This document shows positions 12,009-22,166 of a stretch of 64,000 nt of DNA, piece after piece; within the stretch, counting starts at the first letter, position 1, and every line of letters starts with the position of its first letter. Below the pieces are notes generated by a model that was given only the letters and a program-made list of their open reading frames with translations, was not told the DNA's origin and ran no database searches. Both the position numbers and the translations under genes were made by a program. Origin of the DNA: Pseudomonadota bacterium (GTDB taxonomy: Bacteria > Pseudomonadota > Gammaproteobacteria > Steroidobacterales > Steroidobacteraceae); contig JANXUT010000068.1 in the NCBI GenBank assembly GCA_025356075.1, forward strand, positions 186,001 through 250,000, given 5' to 3'.

Positions 12009-13571
12009 TCAGCTCGAGAGCCTGGGCGGCACGCGTGCGCTCGCCGCGCGCTCGAAGGCGCGCGCGATCTGCAGGAGCAATCCATCCTCGAATCGATTGC
12101 CGACCAGTGTGATGCCGACCGGAAGGCCTCGCACGAGGCCGGCGGGCACCGTCACGCTCGGGTAGCCGGCTATTGCGGCTGCCGAGGCGATCGCCGGCCA
12201 GCCGCCGTCGCCCCTTCGATCGCCCCAGACCTCGTCGATGCGATCGGCCGGGCCGTTGCTCGGCGCGAGCAGCACCTCGACCTGCTGCTGCGCGAGCAGC
12301 GCCGCCAAGCCCTCGGTATCCGCCGTCCGTTGCAGCGTCGCCAGGGCCTTCTGGCAGGTCGCATCGCTCAAGGGTCCACGCGCCTCGGCGAGCTCGAAGA
12401 TCTCCTGGCCGAAGATCGGCAGCTCCTCGGCCGCGTGCGCAAGGTTGAACGCGATCAGGTCCTTGAGCGTGCGCGAGGGCACCAGCGCCGGGTTGAGCGC
12501 GCCCAGGTACTCGTTGATCGACGCCTTGAACTCGTACAGGAGCGCCTCGAACTCCGGATCGTCCATTTCATCGAACGCCGCCGGGGGCTTCAGATCGACG
12601 AGGATCGCGCCCTCCCGCTCGAGCACGGCGCGCGCATCGGCATAGTGCCTGGGCGCGTCCGGGTGCGAGGCCTTCCCGACCGGCAGCGCCCCGATGCGCA
12701 CGCCGCGCAGGCGAAATCCCTCGATATCAGTGCCGTGCTTGCCGAAGCCGAGCGGGCGCTCGGCGATGATGGTCGCGACCGTGGCGACGTCCATGACGGT
12801 GCGCCCCATGGGTCCGGCCGTGTCCTGGCGCGGTGAGATCGGCACGATTCCCTTGCCGCTGACGAGTCCCTTGGTGGGCTTAAGTCCCACCAGGCCGTTC
12901 AAGGACGAGGGCGACAAGATCGAGCCGTTGGTTTCCGAGCCGATCGCGACCGAGCAGAAGCTCGCTGCCGCCGCGGCGCCCGAGCCCGCACTCGAGCCCG
13001 ACGGATTGCGGTCAGGCGCATAGGCGTTGCGCGTGTGCCCGCCGACGGCGCTCCAGCCGCTCGAGGACTGGGTCGAGCGGAAGTTCGCCCACTCGCTCAG
13101 GTTCGTCTTGCCGAGGACGACGGCTCCGGCGGCGCGCAGCCGCGCGACGAGCGGCGCATCGGCCGCATGGGTCGAGTGTGCAAGCGCGAGGGAGCCCGCT
13201 GTCGTCGCCATGCGGTCGAGCGTCTCGACGTTGTCCTTGAGGAGCATCGGGATGCCGTGCAGCGGACCGCGGAGCTTGCCCGCCTTGCGCTCCGCATCGA
13301 GGCCGCGCGCGGCCAGAAGTGCGTCCGGGTTGAGCGCGAGCACGGAACGGTACGCGGGACCCGACCGGTCGTAGCGCGCGATTCGCGCGAGGTAGGCCGA
13401 CGTGAGCGCTTCCGCTGACACTGCGCCTTGTTGGAGCGACTGCTGCAGGGCAGCAACCGACTGCTCTGTTGGATCGAAACCACTAATTTCTTGATTCGCG
13501 AGCGCCGGCTCGCTGATCGGGCCGGCCAACGACAAGGCGCCGACCGACGTGATGAAGCCTCTGCGGTCCAT
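12009..13571 (-). CDS. Tat-exported amidase
   Basis: This 520-residue member of the amidase signature family hydrolyses an amide bond of unknown substrate. The N-terminus MDRRGFITSVGALSLAG is a twin-arginine-type signal, so the folded enzyme probably works in the periplasm. The Ser-cisSer-Lys triad can be read: Lys in LLKDNVET, Ser in NPSGSSAGSG, and Ser in IGSETNGSI. It stands with its start facing that of the TonB receptor, which suggests that the two handle the same imported or degraded compound. Confidence 0.9.
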   Translation of the reverse strand: MDRRGFITSVGALSLAGPISEPALANQEISGFDPTEQSVAALQQSLQQGAVSAEALTSAYLARIARYDRSGPAYRSVLALNPDALLAARGLDAERKAGKLRGPLHGIPMLLKDNVETLDRMATTAGSLALAHSTHAADAPLVARLRAAGAVVLGKTNLSEWANFRSTQSSSGWSAVGGHTRNAYAPDRNPSGSSAGSGAAAAASFCSVAIGSETNGSILSPSSLNGLVGLKPTKGLVSGKGIVPISPRQDTAGPMGRTVMDVATVATIIAERPLGFGKHGTDIEGFRLRGVRIGALPVGKASHPDAPRHYADARAVLEREGAILVDLKPPAAFDEMDDPEFEALLYEFKASINEYLGALNPALVPSRTLKDLIAFNLAHAAEELPIFGQEIFELAEARGPLSDATCQKALATLQRTADTEGLAALLAQQQVEVLLAPSNGPADRIDEVWGDRRGDGGWPAIASAAAIAGYPSVTVPAGLVRGLPVGITLVGNRFEDGLLLQIARAFERAASARVPPRLSS

Positions 13572-13730
13572 GGAGTCCCCCCCGTCAATTCAGTTAAGCG
13601 TTTGAGTTACCGAGAATTCCCCGTCCGGGCGCGAACGATCGCGACCCACGCCGCTGGTGGGTTGAATCGTGGAAGCATTCAAAAATGTCGCCGGCTCCCA
13701 CGAACTTGGTTAAGAGATGCGTTGCGGTGC

Positions 13731-13757
13731 TTGACACGGCAAGCCACGTGGTAATTT
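13731..13757 (+). promoter_or_regulatory. candidate sigma-70 promoter of the TonB receptor
   Basis: A perfect TTGACA box at 13731-13736 is followed after 15 nt by TAATTT. The spacing is two bases short of optimal. It lies 62 nt before the receptor start in a 248-bp gap that is more AT-rich than its surroundings and holds no gene. Confidence 0.5.
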
Positions 13758-13819
13758 AGTGCACAAAACGCGACACGTCGAACCCATCTAAAAACGTCGC
13801 TCAGGGGAGTGCTGCATTC

Positions 13820-16800
13820 ATGCGTAGCTTCGTCGCCCGTGGAACTTTGTCGTACCGCTCGATGCGTTCGGCGCCAGCGCTGCTCGTCGCGAGTCTCGCC
13901 TTGAGTCTCCCAGCTCAGGCGCAGGAGAAGCCTAAACCGAAAGACGGCGCCCCACCCGCGGACACGCTACAGGAAGTCGTCGTCACGGGCTCCCGAATCG
14001 CGCGCTCGGATCTCGAGCGCCTGGAGCCCACCTCGGTGATCTCGGCGGCGACGATCGACGAGCGCGGCTTCACCGACGTCGGCCAGGCGCTCTCCGAGAT
14101 GCCGGCGTTCGGCATACCGACGAACGGCAGCAACGTGCAGTCGACGAACGGCATCGCGCAGAGCTTCGTCGACCTGTTCTCCCTCGGTTCCCAGCGCACG
14201 CTGACGCTCGTCAATGGACGCCGCTTCGTCTCGTCGAACTCGCCGGCCGTCGGCGGCATCGCGGCGCCGGGCGGCCAGGTCGACCTCAACGTCATTCCAA
14301 CGAAGCTGATCGATCGCGTCGAGACGGTGTCGGTCGGCGGCGCGCCGATCTACGGTGCGGATGCCGTGGCGGGCACCGTGAACATCATCCTCAAGCAGGA
14401 CTACCAGGGCCTCGACATCGACGTGCAGGCCGGGCGCTCCGCCTGGCAGGACGCGGCGCAGAAGCGCATCCGTGCACTGTGGGGCAGCAACTTCGCCGAC
14501 GGCCGCGGCAACGTTACGGTCTCGGGCGAATTCTCCAAGGATGACGGCCTGGTCGGCACGGACCGCCCGGTGTACGCGGAGGACCTGGCCTTCGGGAAGC
14601 CGCTGGTGCCCGGCAAGTACACGAATACGCTCTACGGAGCGAGCACGGTCACGTCGATCAATTTCGGTGGCGTTCCGTACGTCGATGACTTCTTCATCGC
14701 CCCTGGAATCGGCATTCCGGCCGCGGCGTTCGCCGTCACCAATGGCGCAGGCGACGTGCTCGCCTTTGGCAACGCGAACCAGACCGGCAGCAACCTCGTG
14801 CCGTACAAGCTCGGCTCATTCATCAATAACCCGGTGTTCTCGAGCGGCGGTGACGGCGAGCGCCTGTCACAGACGACCAACCTCCTCTCGCCCATCGAGC
14901 GCGTCAACCTCAACTCGCTCGCCAACTTCCACCTGACGGACACGACGCGGGTGTTCGCCGAGGCGTGGTTCTCCGGGACCCACGCTTCGAACCTGATCTC
15001 CCAGCCGCAGTACAACACCACCTTCTTCGGATCCGCCGGCCAGCCGCAGGGCAACCTCGTCCTGAGCCTCGACAACCCGTACCTGCCGCCCGCCGCGCGC
15101 TCGGCGATCCAGCAGGCGTTGCTCGCCTACCAGGCGAGCGGTGCGACGCCGTTCGACCCGAACTGGTCGCCGAACAATTTCTACATGGCGCGCGCGAGCA
15201 TGGATCTGCAGAGCGGGCGGGCAACCGCCGACCAGAAGGTCGGTCGCTTCGTGCTCGGCATCGAGGGCAAGTTCGATATCGGCACGCACACCTACAACTG
15301 GGAGATCGCCGGCAACTACGGTCACTCCCGCAATACCTCCGACCTGCCCTCGATCGTCTGGCGGAACTTCCAGAATGCGGCGAATGCGGCCGTTGACCCG
15401 GCGACGGGCAACATCGTCTGCGCCGCCAGCCTCACGCCGGGCGGAGTCCAGAACGCGCCGACCTCGACCGTATCGAGCACCTGCGCGCCCCTGAACCTCT
15501 TCGGCAATGGTTCGCCGAGCGCGGCGGCGCGTGCCTACATCACCCACAACGCGGTCGCGACATCGACATCGACGCAGCGGGACTTCACCGCGACGGTCAA
15601 CGGCGACCTCTTCAGGCTGCCCGGTGGCGAAGTGAAGGCATCGCTTGGCTTCGAGAACCGGCGCGAGTCGGCATCGTTCGACCCGGATTCGTTCTACACG
15701 CAGGCGCTCGGTACCGGCGCAGCCATCCTCGGCATCTCGGGCGCCTACAGCACCAACGAGGTATTCGGCGAGCTCTTGGTGCCGCTGACCTCCCCTGAGC
15801 AGAACATCCCGATGCTGCATTCGCTGCAGCTCGAGGGCGCCGTGCGCCGCGTCGACAACTCGATCGCGGGGACCGCTACCACCTGGACGGCGGGGCTGCG
15901 CTGGGCGCCCGTTCAGGACATGCAGTTCCGCGGCAACAAGACGCGCTCGATTCGGGCGCCGGCGGTCACCGAACTCTTCCTGCCGACCGTCCCGAGCTAC
16001 AGCTTTGCGAACGATCCGTGCGACGTGAACTTCATCGCGCAAGGAGCCGTTCCCTCGACGCGCGCCGCGAACTGCGCGGCTGCGGGCATCCCACCCACCT
16101 TCACCTCGAACGTCGTGAACGCGACGGCGCTCGGTACCACCTCCGGCAACACGCACCTGACCAGCGAGACGGCCGACTCCGAGGCCATCGGACTCGTGCT
16201 GCGCCCCCGCTGGGTACCGCACCTCAATGCCACGATCGACTACATCGACATCAAGGTTACGAACGCGATCGAGCAGCTCGACCTGACGACGATCATGGAT
16301 TCCTGCTACGACGCTGCCGACTATCCGAACAACCAGTACTGCGCGCTATTCCAGCGCAACGCGCAGCACCAGGTCGTGAACTTTGAGTCGGGCTTCGTGA
16401 ATGCGGGCAGCCTGCACTTCACCGGCATCACCGTTGGTCTCGACTACAGCTTCGATGTGCCGACCTTCGGTCACACGCCGGGGTCGCTCGGTGGCCTGGA
16501 GCTTCGCGCGAGCTATCTCGATACGCAGCGGCTCAACCAGCAGATCGGCAACGTGCCGGTGCAGGCGCTGGCCGGGCAGCTCGGCCAGGCCAACTCCACG
16601 GGCAATACCGTCAAGAGCAAGGGCACGCTCGACCTTGCGTACCACAACGGTGGGTTCGGCTGGAACTGGCAGGGCCAGTTCATCGGCTCGGCGAATTTCC
16701 TCAACATCAACCCGGCGGACTACCAGGACTACATGGGCGTGCACCGCTGGTGGGTGATCAACTCGACGCTCGCCTACCAGTTCTCGCACAGCCTCTCGGC

Positions 16801-16948
16801 GCGCTTCATCGTCGACAACGTCTTTGACAAGCAGCCGCCGTTCCCGGCGCTGGCGGCGTCGGGCGGCAACTACACGCAGGCGCTCTCGCTCTATTTCTCC
16901 GGCGTCATGGGGCGCTACTTCATCATCGCCGCCGACGCGAAATTCTGA
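13820..16948 (+). CDS. TonB-dependent outer-membrane receptor
   Basis: This 1042-residue outer-membrane protein takes up a large substrate using TonB energy. A signal peptide ends at LPAQAQ, followed by the TonB box in TLQEVVVTGSRI, a plug domain (about residues 60-180, including GGAPIYGADAVAGTVNI) and a 22-strand barrel ending in the aromatic-flanked strand MGRYFIIAADAKF. An AGGGGAG ribosome site supports the start. The length and the plug sequence match receptors common in Xanthomonadales and sphingomonads for peptides or carbohydrates rather than short siderophore receptors. It is adjacent to the exported amidase and proteases. Confidence 0.95.
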   Translation: MRSFVARGTLSYRSMRSAPALLVASLALSLPAQAQEKPKPKDGAPPADTLQEVVVTGSRIARSDLERLEPTSVISAATIDERGFTDVGQALSEMPAFGIPTNGSNVQSTNGIAQSFVDLFSLGSQRTLTLVNGRRFVSSNSPAVGGIAAPGGQVDLNVIPTKLIDRVETVSVGGAPIYGADAVAGTVNIILKQDYQGLDIDVQAGRSAWQDAAQKRIRALWGSNFADGRGNVTVSGEFSKDDGLVGTDRPVYAEDLAFGKPLVPGKYTNTLYGASTVTSINFGGVPYVDDFFIAPGIGIPAAAFAVTNGAGDVLAFGNANQTGSNLVPYKLGSFINNPVFSSGGDGERLSQTTNLLSPIERVNLNSLANFHLTDTTRVFAEAWFSGTHASNLISQPQYNTTFFGSAGQPQGNLVLSLDNPYLPPAARSAIQQALLAYQASGATPFDPNWSPNNFYMARASMDLQSGRATADQKVGRFVLGIEGKFDIGTHTYNWEIAGNYGHSRNTSDLPSIVWRNFQNAANAAVDPATGNIVCAASLTPGGVQNAPTSTVSSTCAPLNLFGNGSPSAAARAYITHNAVATSTSTQRDFTATVNGDLFRLPGGEVKASLGFENRRESASFDPDSFYTQALGTGAAILGISGAYSTNEVFGELLVPLTSPEQNIPMLHSLQLEGAVRRVDNSIAGTATTWTAGLRWAPVQDMQFRGNKTRSIRAPAVTELFLPTVPSYSFANDPCDVNFIAQGAVPSTRAANCAAAGIPPTFTSNVVNATALGTTSGNTHLTSETADSEAIGLVLRPRWVPHLNATIDYIDIKVTNAIEQLDLTTIMDSCYDAADYPNNQYCALFQRNAQHQVVNFESGFVNAGSLHFTGITVGLDYSFDVPTFGHTPGSLGGLELRASYLDTQRLNQQIGNVPVQALAGQLGQANSTGNTVKSKGTLDLAYHNGGFGWNWQGQFIGSANFLNINPADYQDYMGVHRWWVINSTLAYQFSHSLSARFIVDNVFDKQPPFPALAASGGNYTQALSLYFSGVMGRYFIIAADAKF

Positions 16949-16975
16949 GTTCCCGCGGCTGAACGGCGGAGCCGG

Positions 16976-17001
16976 ACACGGGGGCCAGGTGGCCCCCGTG
17001 T
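16976..17001 (+). terminator. rho-independent-type terminator after the TonB receptor
   Basis: A perfect 11-bp stem (ACACGGGGGCC / GGCCCCCGTGT) with an AGGT loop is followed by TTCGTT. It begins 28 nt after the receptor stop codon. The T-tract is short. Confidence 0.75.
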
Positions 17002-17154
17002 TTCGTTCCAGGCCACCTCGGCCGACCGGCACACCCAGGGACCGCGCACGCGATGGGCCCGCCCGGGAAGCGCCGCGCGGCACTGTGGACCGGCGCAACC
17101 GTCGGGGCCTGAGGGCGTGCGACAATGCCCCTATCCCCGATTTCGAGTGAAACC

Positions 17155-18594
17155 ATGCCGTTGAGTGTTGTGATCCTGGCCGCGGGCCAGGGCAAGAGGA
17201 TGCGGAGCGACCTGCCGAAGGTGCTGCAGCCGCTCGCGGGCCGACCGCTTCTCAAGCACGTCATCGACAGCGCCCGCTCGCTCGAGTCGGCTGCGCTCTA
17301 CGTCGTCTACGGGCACGGCGGCGATGCGGTGAAGGCTGCCTTCAGCGGTGAAGCCGTGCACTGGGCGCTGCAGGCGGAGCAGAAGGGTACCGGCCATGCC
17401 GTGATGCAGGCGATGGGCGCGATCGCGGACGATGAGCAGGTGCTCGTCCTCTATGGCGACGTGCCACTCATTCGTGCCGAGACGCTGCGCGCGCTGATTG
17501 CGCGCGCAGGTGAGCGCTCGCTCGTGGTCCTGTCGGTGATGCTCGCGGATCCGACGGGCTACGGCCGGGTGCTCAGGGACAATGCCGGCAACGTCTACCG
17601 GATCGTCGAGCAGAAGGACGCGACCAAGAAGGAGCTCGCTGTCCACGAGGGCAACACGGGCGTCATGCTCGCGCCGGCGGGCAGCCTGCGTCGCTGGCTC
17701 GGCAACCTGAAGAACGACAACTCGCAGGGCGAGTACTACCTGACCGACGTCGTGAAGCTCGCGGTTCGCGATGGCTTCAAGGTCGAGGCGGTCGTCGCGC
17801 CGAGCGAGGCGGAAGTCCTCGGCGTCAACGACAAGCTGCAGCTCGCGACGCTCGAGGCCGAGTACCGCCGGCAGCGGGCGACCGAGCTCATGCTCGCGGG
17901 GGTCACGGTGCTCGATCCGGCGCGCCTCGATGTCCGGGGCCACGTCAGCGCCGGGCGCGACGTCGTGCTCGACATCAACGTCGTGCTCGACGGTACCGTG
18001 ACGCTCGGCGATCGCGTCAGCATCGGCGCGGGCGTGGTGCTGAGGAACGTCACGATCGGCGCCGACACCGTCGTGCATCCCAACAGCGTGCTCGAGGGCG
18101 CCCTCGTCGCCGAGCGCTGCAGCGTCGGCCCCTTCGCGCGCGTGAGGCCGGGCACCCGGCTCGAGGCGGGCGCGCACGTCGGCAACTTCGTCGAACTCAA
18201 GAACACCGTGCTCGGCGCCGGCAGCAAGGCGAACCACCTGACGTACCTCGGGGATGCGACGATCGGCGCGCAGGTGAACGTGGGAGCCGGGACCATCACC
18301 TGCAACTACGACGGCCTCAACAAGTGGCCGACCGTCATCGGCGAGGGTGTCTTCGTCGGCTCCGGCGCCATGCTGGTCGCACCCATCGCGATCGGCGCCG
18401 GGGCGACGATCGGTGCAGGCTCGACCGTCACGAGGCCCGTGCCCGCGGGCGGTCTCACGCTCGAGCGCACCGAGCAGCGGTCGGTCCCGACCTGGAAGGC
18501 CGCGGCCAAGGCGGACCCCGAGGAACGGGCGCGGCGGCTCGAGCTCGGCGGGGTCCCGCCCGAGGGGCCCTCCGGCCCGAAATCGGGCGCCTAG
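17155..18594 (+). CDS. glmU: bifunctional UDP-N-acetylglucosamine pyrophosphorylase / glucosamine-1-phosphate acetyltransferase
   Basis: This 479-residue enzyme makes UDP-GlcNAc for peptidoglycan and LPS. The N-terminal uridylyltransferase has LAAGQGKRMRSDLPKVL, and the C-terminal half is a left-handed beta-helix of hexapeptide repeats with the acetyl-CoA site region NHLTYLGDATIG. The start at MPLSVVILAAGQG is preferred to an upstream ATG at 17125, which would add ten unconserved residues. The C-terminus carries a tail of about 20 residues (rich in Glu, Pro, Gly) beyond the usual end. It is followed by glmS, the usual gammaproteobacterial order. Confidence 0.97.
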   Translation: MPLSVVILAAGQGKRMRSDLPKVLQPLAGRPLLKHVIDSARSLESAALYVVYGHGGDAVKAAFSGEAVHWALQAEQKGTGHAVMQAMGAIADDEQVLVLYGDVPLIRAETLRALIARAGERSLVVLSVMLADPTGYGRVLRDNAGNVYRIVEQKDATKKELAVHEGNTGVMLAPAGSLRRWLGNLKNDNSQGEYYLTDVVKLAVRDGFKVEAVVAPSEAEVLGVNDKLQLATLEAEYRRQRATELMLAGVTVLDPARLDVRGHVSAGRDVVLDINVVLDGTVTLGDRVSIGAGVVLRNVTIGADTVVHPNSVLEGALVAERCSVGPFARVRPGTRLEAGAHVGNFVELKNTVLGAGSKANHLTYLGDATIGAQVNVGAGTITCNYDGLNKWPTVIGEGVFVGSGAMLVAPIAIGAGATIGAGSTVTRPVPAGGLTLERTEQRSVPTWKAAAKADPEERARRLELGGVPPEGPSGPKSGA

Positions 18595-18662
18595 ATCCCG
18601 GGAGCCCCTGAAGCGGCGTCCGGGGAGCGATCCAGGTCACGATCGCGGCCGCCTGATTAGGG

Positions 18663-18668
18663 GATAAT
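18663..18668 (+). promoter_or_regulatory. candidate -10 box upstream of glmS
   Basis: GATAAT lies 30 nt before the glmS ATG in the 104-bp glmU-glmS gap, with no recognisable -35 box. A GGAGGG ribosome site follows at about 18684. It would allow glmS to be expressed apart from glmU. Confidence 0.4.
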
Positions 18669-18698
18669 TGCAGAATTGCGCCCGGAGGGCCGAATCTC

Positions 18699-20534
18699 AT
18701 GTGTGGAATCGTAGGTGCGGTAGCCGGGCGCGACATCCTCCCCGTCCTGATCGATGGTCTGCAGCGGCTCGAATACCGGGGCTACGACTCGGCCGGCGTC
18801 GCGGTCCTGAACGGCGATGGGCGCGTGCGGCGCTTGAGGACCGTCGGCAAGGTCGCAAAGCTGCGCGAGGCGCTCGATGAGGCGCCGGCCTACGGCAAAC
18901 TCGGCATCGCCCACACCCGCTGGGCGACGCACGGCGTGCCGAGCGAGCGGAACGCCCACCCCCACATCTCGCGCGACGGCATCGCGATCGTCCACAACGG
19001 CATCATCGAGAACCACGAGGAGCTGCGCGAGGACCTGGTGGCGCGCGGTTATGCGTTTACCTCCGAGACCGACACCGAGGTGATCGCGCACCGGATCCAC
19101 TTCCACTTCGACCAGAATCCCGACCTCTTCAAGGCCGTCCAGGCGACCGTCAAGGAACTGCACGGGGCCTACGCGCTCGCCGTGATGAGCGAGCATGACG
19201 CCGACACGATCGTGCTCGCGCGCGCCGGCTGCCCGGTCGTCATCGGCCGCGGCATTGACGAGAATTTCGTGGCCTCCGACGTCTCGGCGTTGCTACCCGT
19301 CACGCGCCAGTTTCAAATCCTCGAGGAAGGCGACGTCGCCGCGATCCATCGCCTGAGCGTCGACATCGTCGACAGCAAGGGCAACGCGGTCGAGCGCAAG
19401 GTGCAGGAGAGCGAGCTCTCCGCCGAATCGGTCGAGAAGGGCGACTATGCGCACTTCATGCTGAAGGAAATCTTCGAGCAGCCGCGCGCGGTCGCGCAGA
19501 CGCTCGAGGAGCGCGTCGCCGGCGGCAAGCTGCTGGAAGCTGCGTTCGGTCCGGCGGCGATGGAAGTGCTCAAGCGCACCGAGGCGGTGCAGATCGTCGC
19601 CTGCGGCACCAGCTGGCACGCAGGCGCCGTCGCGCGCTATTTCATCGAGCAGATCTGCCGGCTGCCGTGCTGGATCGACATCGCGAGCGAGTTCCGTTAC
19701 CGGAACCCGGTGGTCCCGCGCAATACGCTGTTCGTGTCGATCTCGCAGTCGGGCGAGACCGCCGACACGCTCGCGGCGCTCAGGCTCGCGAAGGAAGCGG
19801 GCTACCTGTCGACGCTCGCGATCTGCAATTCGCCGGAATCCTCGCTCGTGCGCGAGTCCGAGCTCGTAATGCTCACGCGCGCGGGCCCGGAGATCGGGGT
19901 CGCCTCCACCAAGGCGTTCACGACCCAGCTCGCGGCGCTCGACATGCTGGTAATCGCGCTCGGCAAGCACCACGGCGTCGATCGCGAACGCGAGCGCCAG
20001 CTGATTGGCCGGCTCATCGAGATCCCGCGCCTCATCGAGGAAACGCTGACGCTCGATCCCGTGATCAAGGAACTCGCCAAGCGCTTCGTCGACAAGCACC
20101 ACGCGCTCTTTCTCGGCCGCGGGGCGCTCGCACCGATCGCGATGGAAGGCGCGCTCAAGCTCAAGGAAATCTCCTACATCCACGCCGAGGCGTACGCGGC
20201 GGGGGAACTGAAGCACGGGCCGCTCGCGCTCGTCGATGCCGACATGCCGGTCGTCACGGTCGCGCCCAACAACGACCTGCTCGAGAAGCTGAAGTCGAAC
20301 CTGCAGGAAGTGCGTGCGCGCGGCGGCGAACTCTATGTGTTCGCGGACCCGCAGTCCGGCATCCAGTCATCCGATGGCGTCACCGTCATCACGATGCCGA
20401 AGCACGTCAGCTACTTCCAGGCGCCGATCGTCTACACGATCCCGCTGCAGCTCCTTGCCTACCACGTGGCGACGATGCGCGGCACCGACGTCGACCAGCC
20501 GCGCAACCTCGCCAAGAGCGTCACCGTCGAGTAG
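18699..20534 (+). CDS. glmS: glutamine-fructose-6-phosphate aminotransferase (isomerizing)
   Basis: This 611-residue enzyme makes glucosamine-6-phosphate from fructose-6-phosphate and glutamine, the first committed step to UDP-GlcNAc. The catalytic Cys is the second residue ([10 protein letters not shown]), exposed after Met removal. The glutaminase domain has HTRWATHG, and two SIS domains follow ([21 protein letters not shown]). The C-terminal [11 protein letters not shown] is the standard end. All catalytic parts are present. Confidence 0.98.
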   Translation: MCGIVGAVAGRDILPVLIDGLQRLEYRGYDSAGVAVLNGDGRVRRLRTVGKVAKLREALDEAPAYGKLGIAHTRWATHGVPSERNAHPHISRDGIAIVHNGIIENHEELREDLVARGYAFTSETDTEVIAHRIHFHFDQNPDLFKAVQATVKELHGAYALAVMSEHDADTIVLARAGCPVVIGRGIDENFVASDVSALLPVTRQFQILEEGDVAAIHRLSVDIVDSKGNAVERKVQESELSAESVEKGDYAHFMLKEIFEQPRAVAQTLEERVAGGKLLEAAFGPAAMEVLKRTEAVQIVACGTSWHAGAVARYFIEQICRLPCWIDIASEFRYRNPVVPRNTLFVSISQSGETADTLAALRLAKEAGYLSTLAICNSPESSLVRESELVMLTRAGPEIGVASTKAFTTQLAALDMLVIALGKHHGVDRERERQLIGRLIEIPRLIEETLTLDPVIKELAKRFVDKHHALFLGRGALAPIAMEGALKLKEISYIHAEAYAAGELKHGPLALVDADMPVVTVAPNNDLLEKLKSNLQEVRARGGELYVFADPQSGIQSSDGVTVITMPKHVSYFQAPIVYTIPLQLLAYHVATMRGTDVDQPRNLAKSVTVE

Positions 20535-20541
20535 CCCACGG

Positions 20542-20562
20542 CGCGCGCGTGCAGCGCGCGCG
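20542..20562 (+). terminator. GC-only hairpin after glmS
   Basis: An 8-bp CGCGCGCG self-complementary stem with a 5-nt loop starts 8 nt after the glmS stop. There is no T-tract, so its role in termination is uncertain. Confidence 0.35.
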
Positions 20563-20586
20563 GTATACGCGTAACGTGTCGGCCCG

Positions 20587-21186
20587 ATGCGCCGCACCGA
20601 CGATGATTTCGACGAAGCCTTCTTTCACCGCTACTACGGCGACGCCAACACGCGTGTCGCCGACGCGGGCGATGCCGAACGCCTCGCCGGGCTCGTCGGC
20701 GGCATGGTCGACTACGTTGGCGTGCGGGTCAGGCGCATCCTCGATGCCGGCTGCGGCGTCGGCCTCATGCGCTCGCCGCTGACGGCGCGCTACCCGAAGG
20801 CGCGCTACGAGGGTCTCGAGGCGAGTCCGTTCCTGTGCAGGAAGTTCGGCTGGCGCCAAGGGTCGGTCGCGGATTTCGAGACGACGCGGCGCTATGACCT
20901 GGTCATTTGCCACGATGTCCTCCAATACCTCGACGACGCGACCGCCGCCCGGGGCATCGCGAACCTCGCAAGGCTGACTGGCGCTGCGCTCTACTTCAGC
21001 GTGCTCACCCGGGGCGACTGGCGCCATGCCGCGGACCAGTCGCGGACCGACCGGGACGTGCACCTGCGGCCCGCCGAATGGTACCGATCGCGCCTGCGGC
21101 GGCGCTTTCGGCACCTGGGCGCCGGGGTGTACCTGGTGCGGCCGCTCAGGCCGATACTCTGGGAGCTGGAAGAACCCTGGGTCTAG
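20587..21186 (+). CDS. class I SAM-dependent methyltransferase
   Basis: This 199-residue protein has the SAM-binding motif ILDAGCGVGLMRSPL at about residues 49-63, an acidic residue at the end of the second strand (YEGLEAS), and a motif-IV-like segment DLVICHDVLQYLDD. The substrate cannot be told from the sequence. It stands alone after glmS on the same strand. The close family resembles methyltransferases of small molecules. Its start has no clear Shine-Dalgarno. Confidence 0.8.
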   Translation: MRRTDDDFDEAFFHRYYGDANTRVADAGDAERLAGLVGGMVDYVGVRVRRILDAGCGVGLMRSPLTARYPKARYEGLEASPFLCRKFGWRQGSVADFETTRRYDLVICHDVLQYLDDATAARGIANLARLTGAALYFSVLTRGDWRHAADQSRTDRDVHLRPAEWYRSRLRRRFRHLGAGVYLVRPLRPILWELEEPWV

Positions 21187-21343
21187 CCGCGGCGGCGCCT
21201 GCCAGCCGGCCGCTCGGCCCATCCGCGACGCGCCGTTAGCGGCGTGGGCGCCCATCGCACGGATTTCCGACCGTACGCCTCGCACGCTACAATCCGCCGC
21301 CAGACCCGTGTCTGAATCGCTAACGACCACCAGGGGGATGATC

Positions 21344-21880
21344 ATGCAATTGTCGTGGTACACCGCGAGCCGCGGCCGTTTCGCCCGCCTCGTACTCGTA
21401 ACGGCGAGCGCCGCCTCTCTCGGCAGCCTCTCCGCGTGCGGCGGGGGCGATGACGCCGTCGCTCTAACCCACTCGCTGGTCAAGGTCCAGTCGATCACGC
21501 AGCAGGGTAACTGCGAGGACGTGATGATCAAGATCACGCCGGTCGCGATCAACCCGGGCGCGCCGAAGCTCTCGGCCAGCAAGGAGTTCGTGACGCCGGT
21601 GAAGCTGACCAAGGGCGCCGACAACGTGTCCTGCACGGGCACCGCGACGACGATTCCGATGGCCCCCGGCAAGTGGAAGATGACGGCGAACCTGCCGTCC
21701 GAGAACGCCACGTGCGATCGCGATATCGCCGCCGGTGCGACCAACGACGTCGACTTCAAGGATGGCGACACGAAGTGCCCGCAGGATGCGCCGAAGGCCG
21801 ATGCGGCCCCGGCAGCGGATGCGGCGGCTCCGGCAGCGCCGGCTGCCCCGGCGGATGGCGCCGCGGCCTCCAAGCCCTGA
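21344..21880 (+). CDS. putative lipoprotein, Ala/Pro-rich tail
   Basis: The 178-residue product has a lipoprotein signal peptide with lipobox LSAC (Cys32). A beta-rich middle contains four spaced cysteines (GNCEDVM, VSCTGTA, ATCDRD, TKCPQD) and is followed by an Ala/Pro/Asp-rich tail. The ATG at 21344 is chosen because the AGGGGG ribosome site fits it better than the ATG six bases earlier. A TACAAT -10-like box lies at 21288. I do not recognise the family. Confidence 0.7.
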   Translation: MQLSWYTASRGRFARLVLVTASAASLGSLSACGGGDDAVALTHSLVKVQSITQQGNCEDVMIKITPVAINPGAPKLSASKEFVTPVKLTKGADNVSCTGTATTIPMAPGKWKMTANLPSENATCDRDIAAGATNDVDFKDGDTKCPQDAPKADAAPAADAAAPAAPAAPADGAAASKP

Positions 21881-21886
21881 AGCGAC

Positions 21887-21916
21887 CGCCGGGGCGTCGC
21901 TCACGACGCCCCGGCG
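21887..21916 (+). terminator. strong hairpin after the lipoprotein gene
   Basis: A perfect 13-bp GC-rich stem with a CTCA loop lies 7 nt past the stop codon. No T-tract follows. A second, smaller hairpin (GGCCTCG / CGAGGCC, GTAA loop) occupies 21941-21958. Nothing else is evident up to about 22160 in this 312-bp gap. Confidence 0.6.
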
Positions 21917-22166
21917 AAAGTCAGTCAACCGCGATCGGACGGCCTCGGTAACGAGGCCTCGCGCCGGTAGCGGGCCGGGGTGCCGGACCGGGATGGTCCA
22001 CAATTCCAGTCGGGCCGCGGACGGCTCGCCGCCCGTGGCTCGGGCAGGCCCGCGACCGCCGATCGGTCTTCATCGGCGAGCACACCTTGCAGCGTTGAAT
22101 CCAGGCGACTCGATCGCTGCCGTTGACGTGGCGCGATCGGGTGACGGCGTCGACTGCAATTAAAAG

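Noticed and set aside
14867-16222. 451-codon minus-strand frame opposite the TonB receptor
   Set aside because: Shadow of the receptor barrel, with no motif or ribosome site.
18595-18698. glmS ribozyme or riboswitch in the glmU-glmS gap
   Set aside because: The 104-bp gap is too short and shows none of the conserved core; the glmS ribozyme is mainly a Firmicute element.
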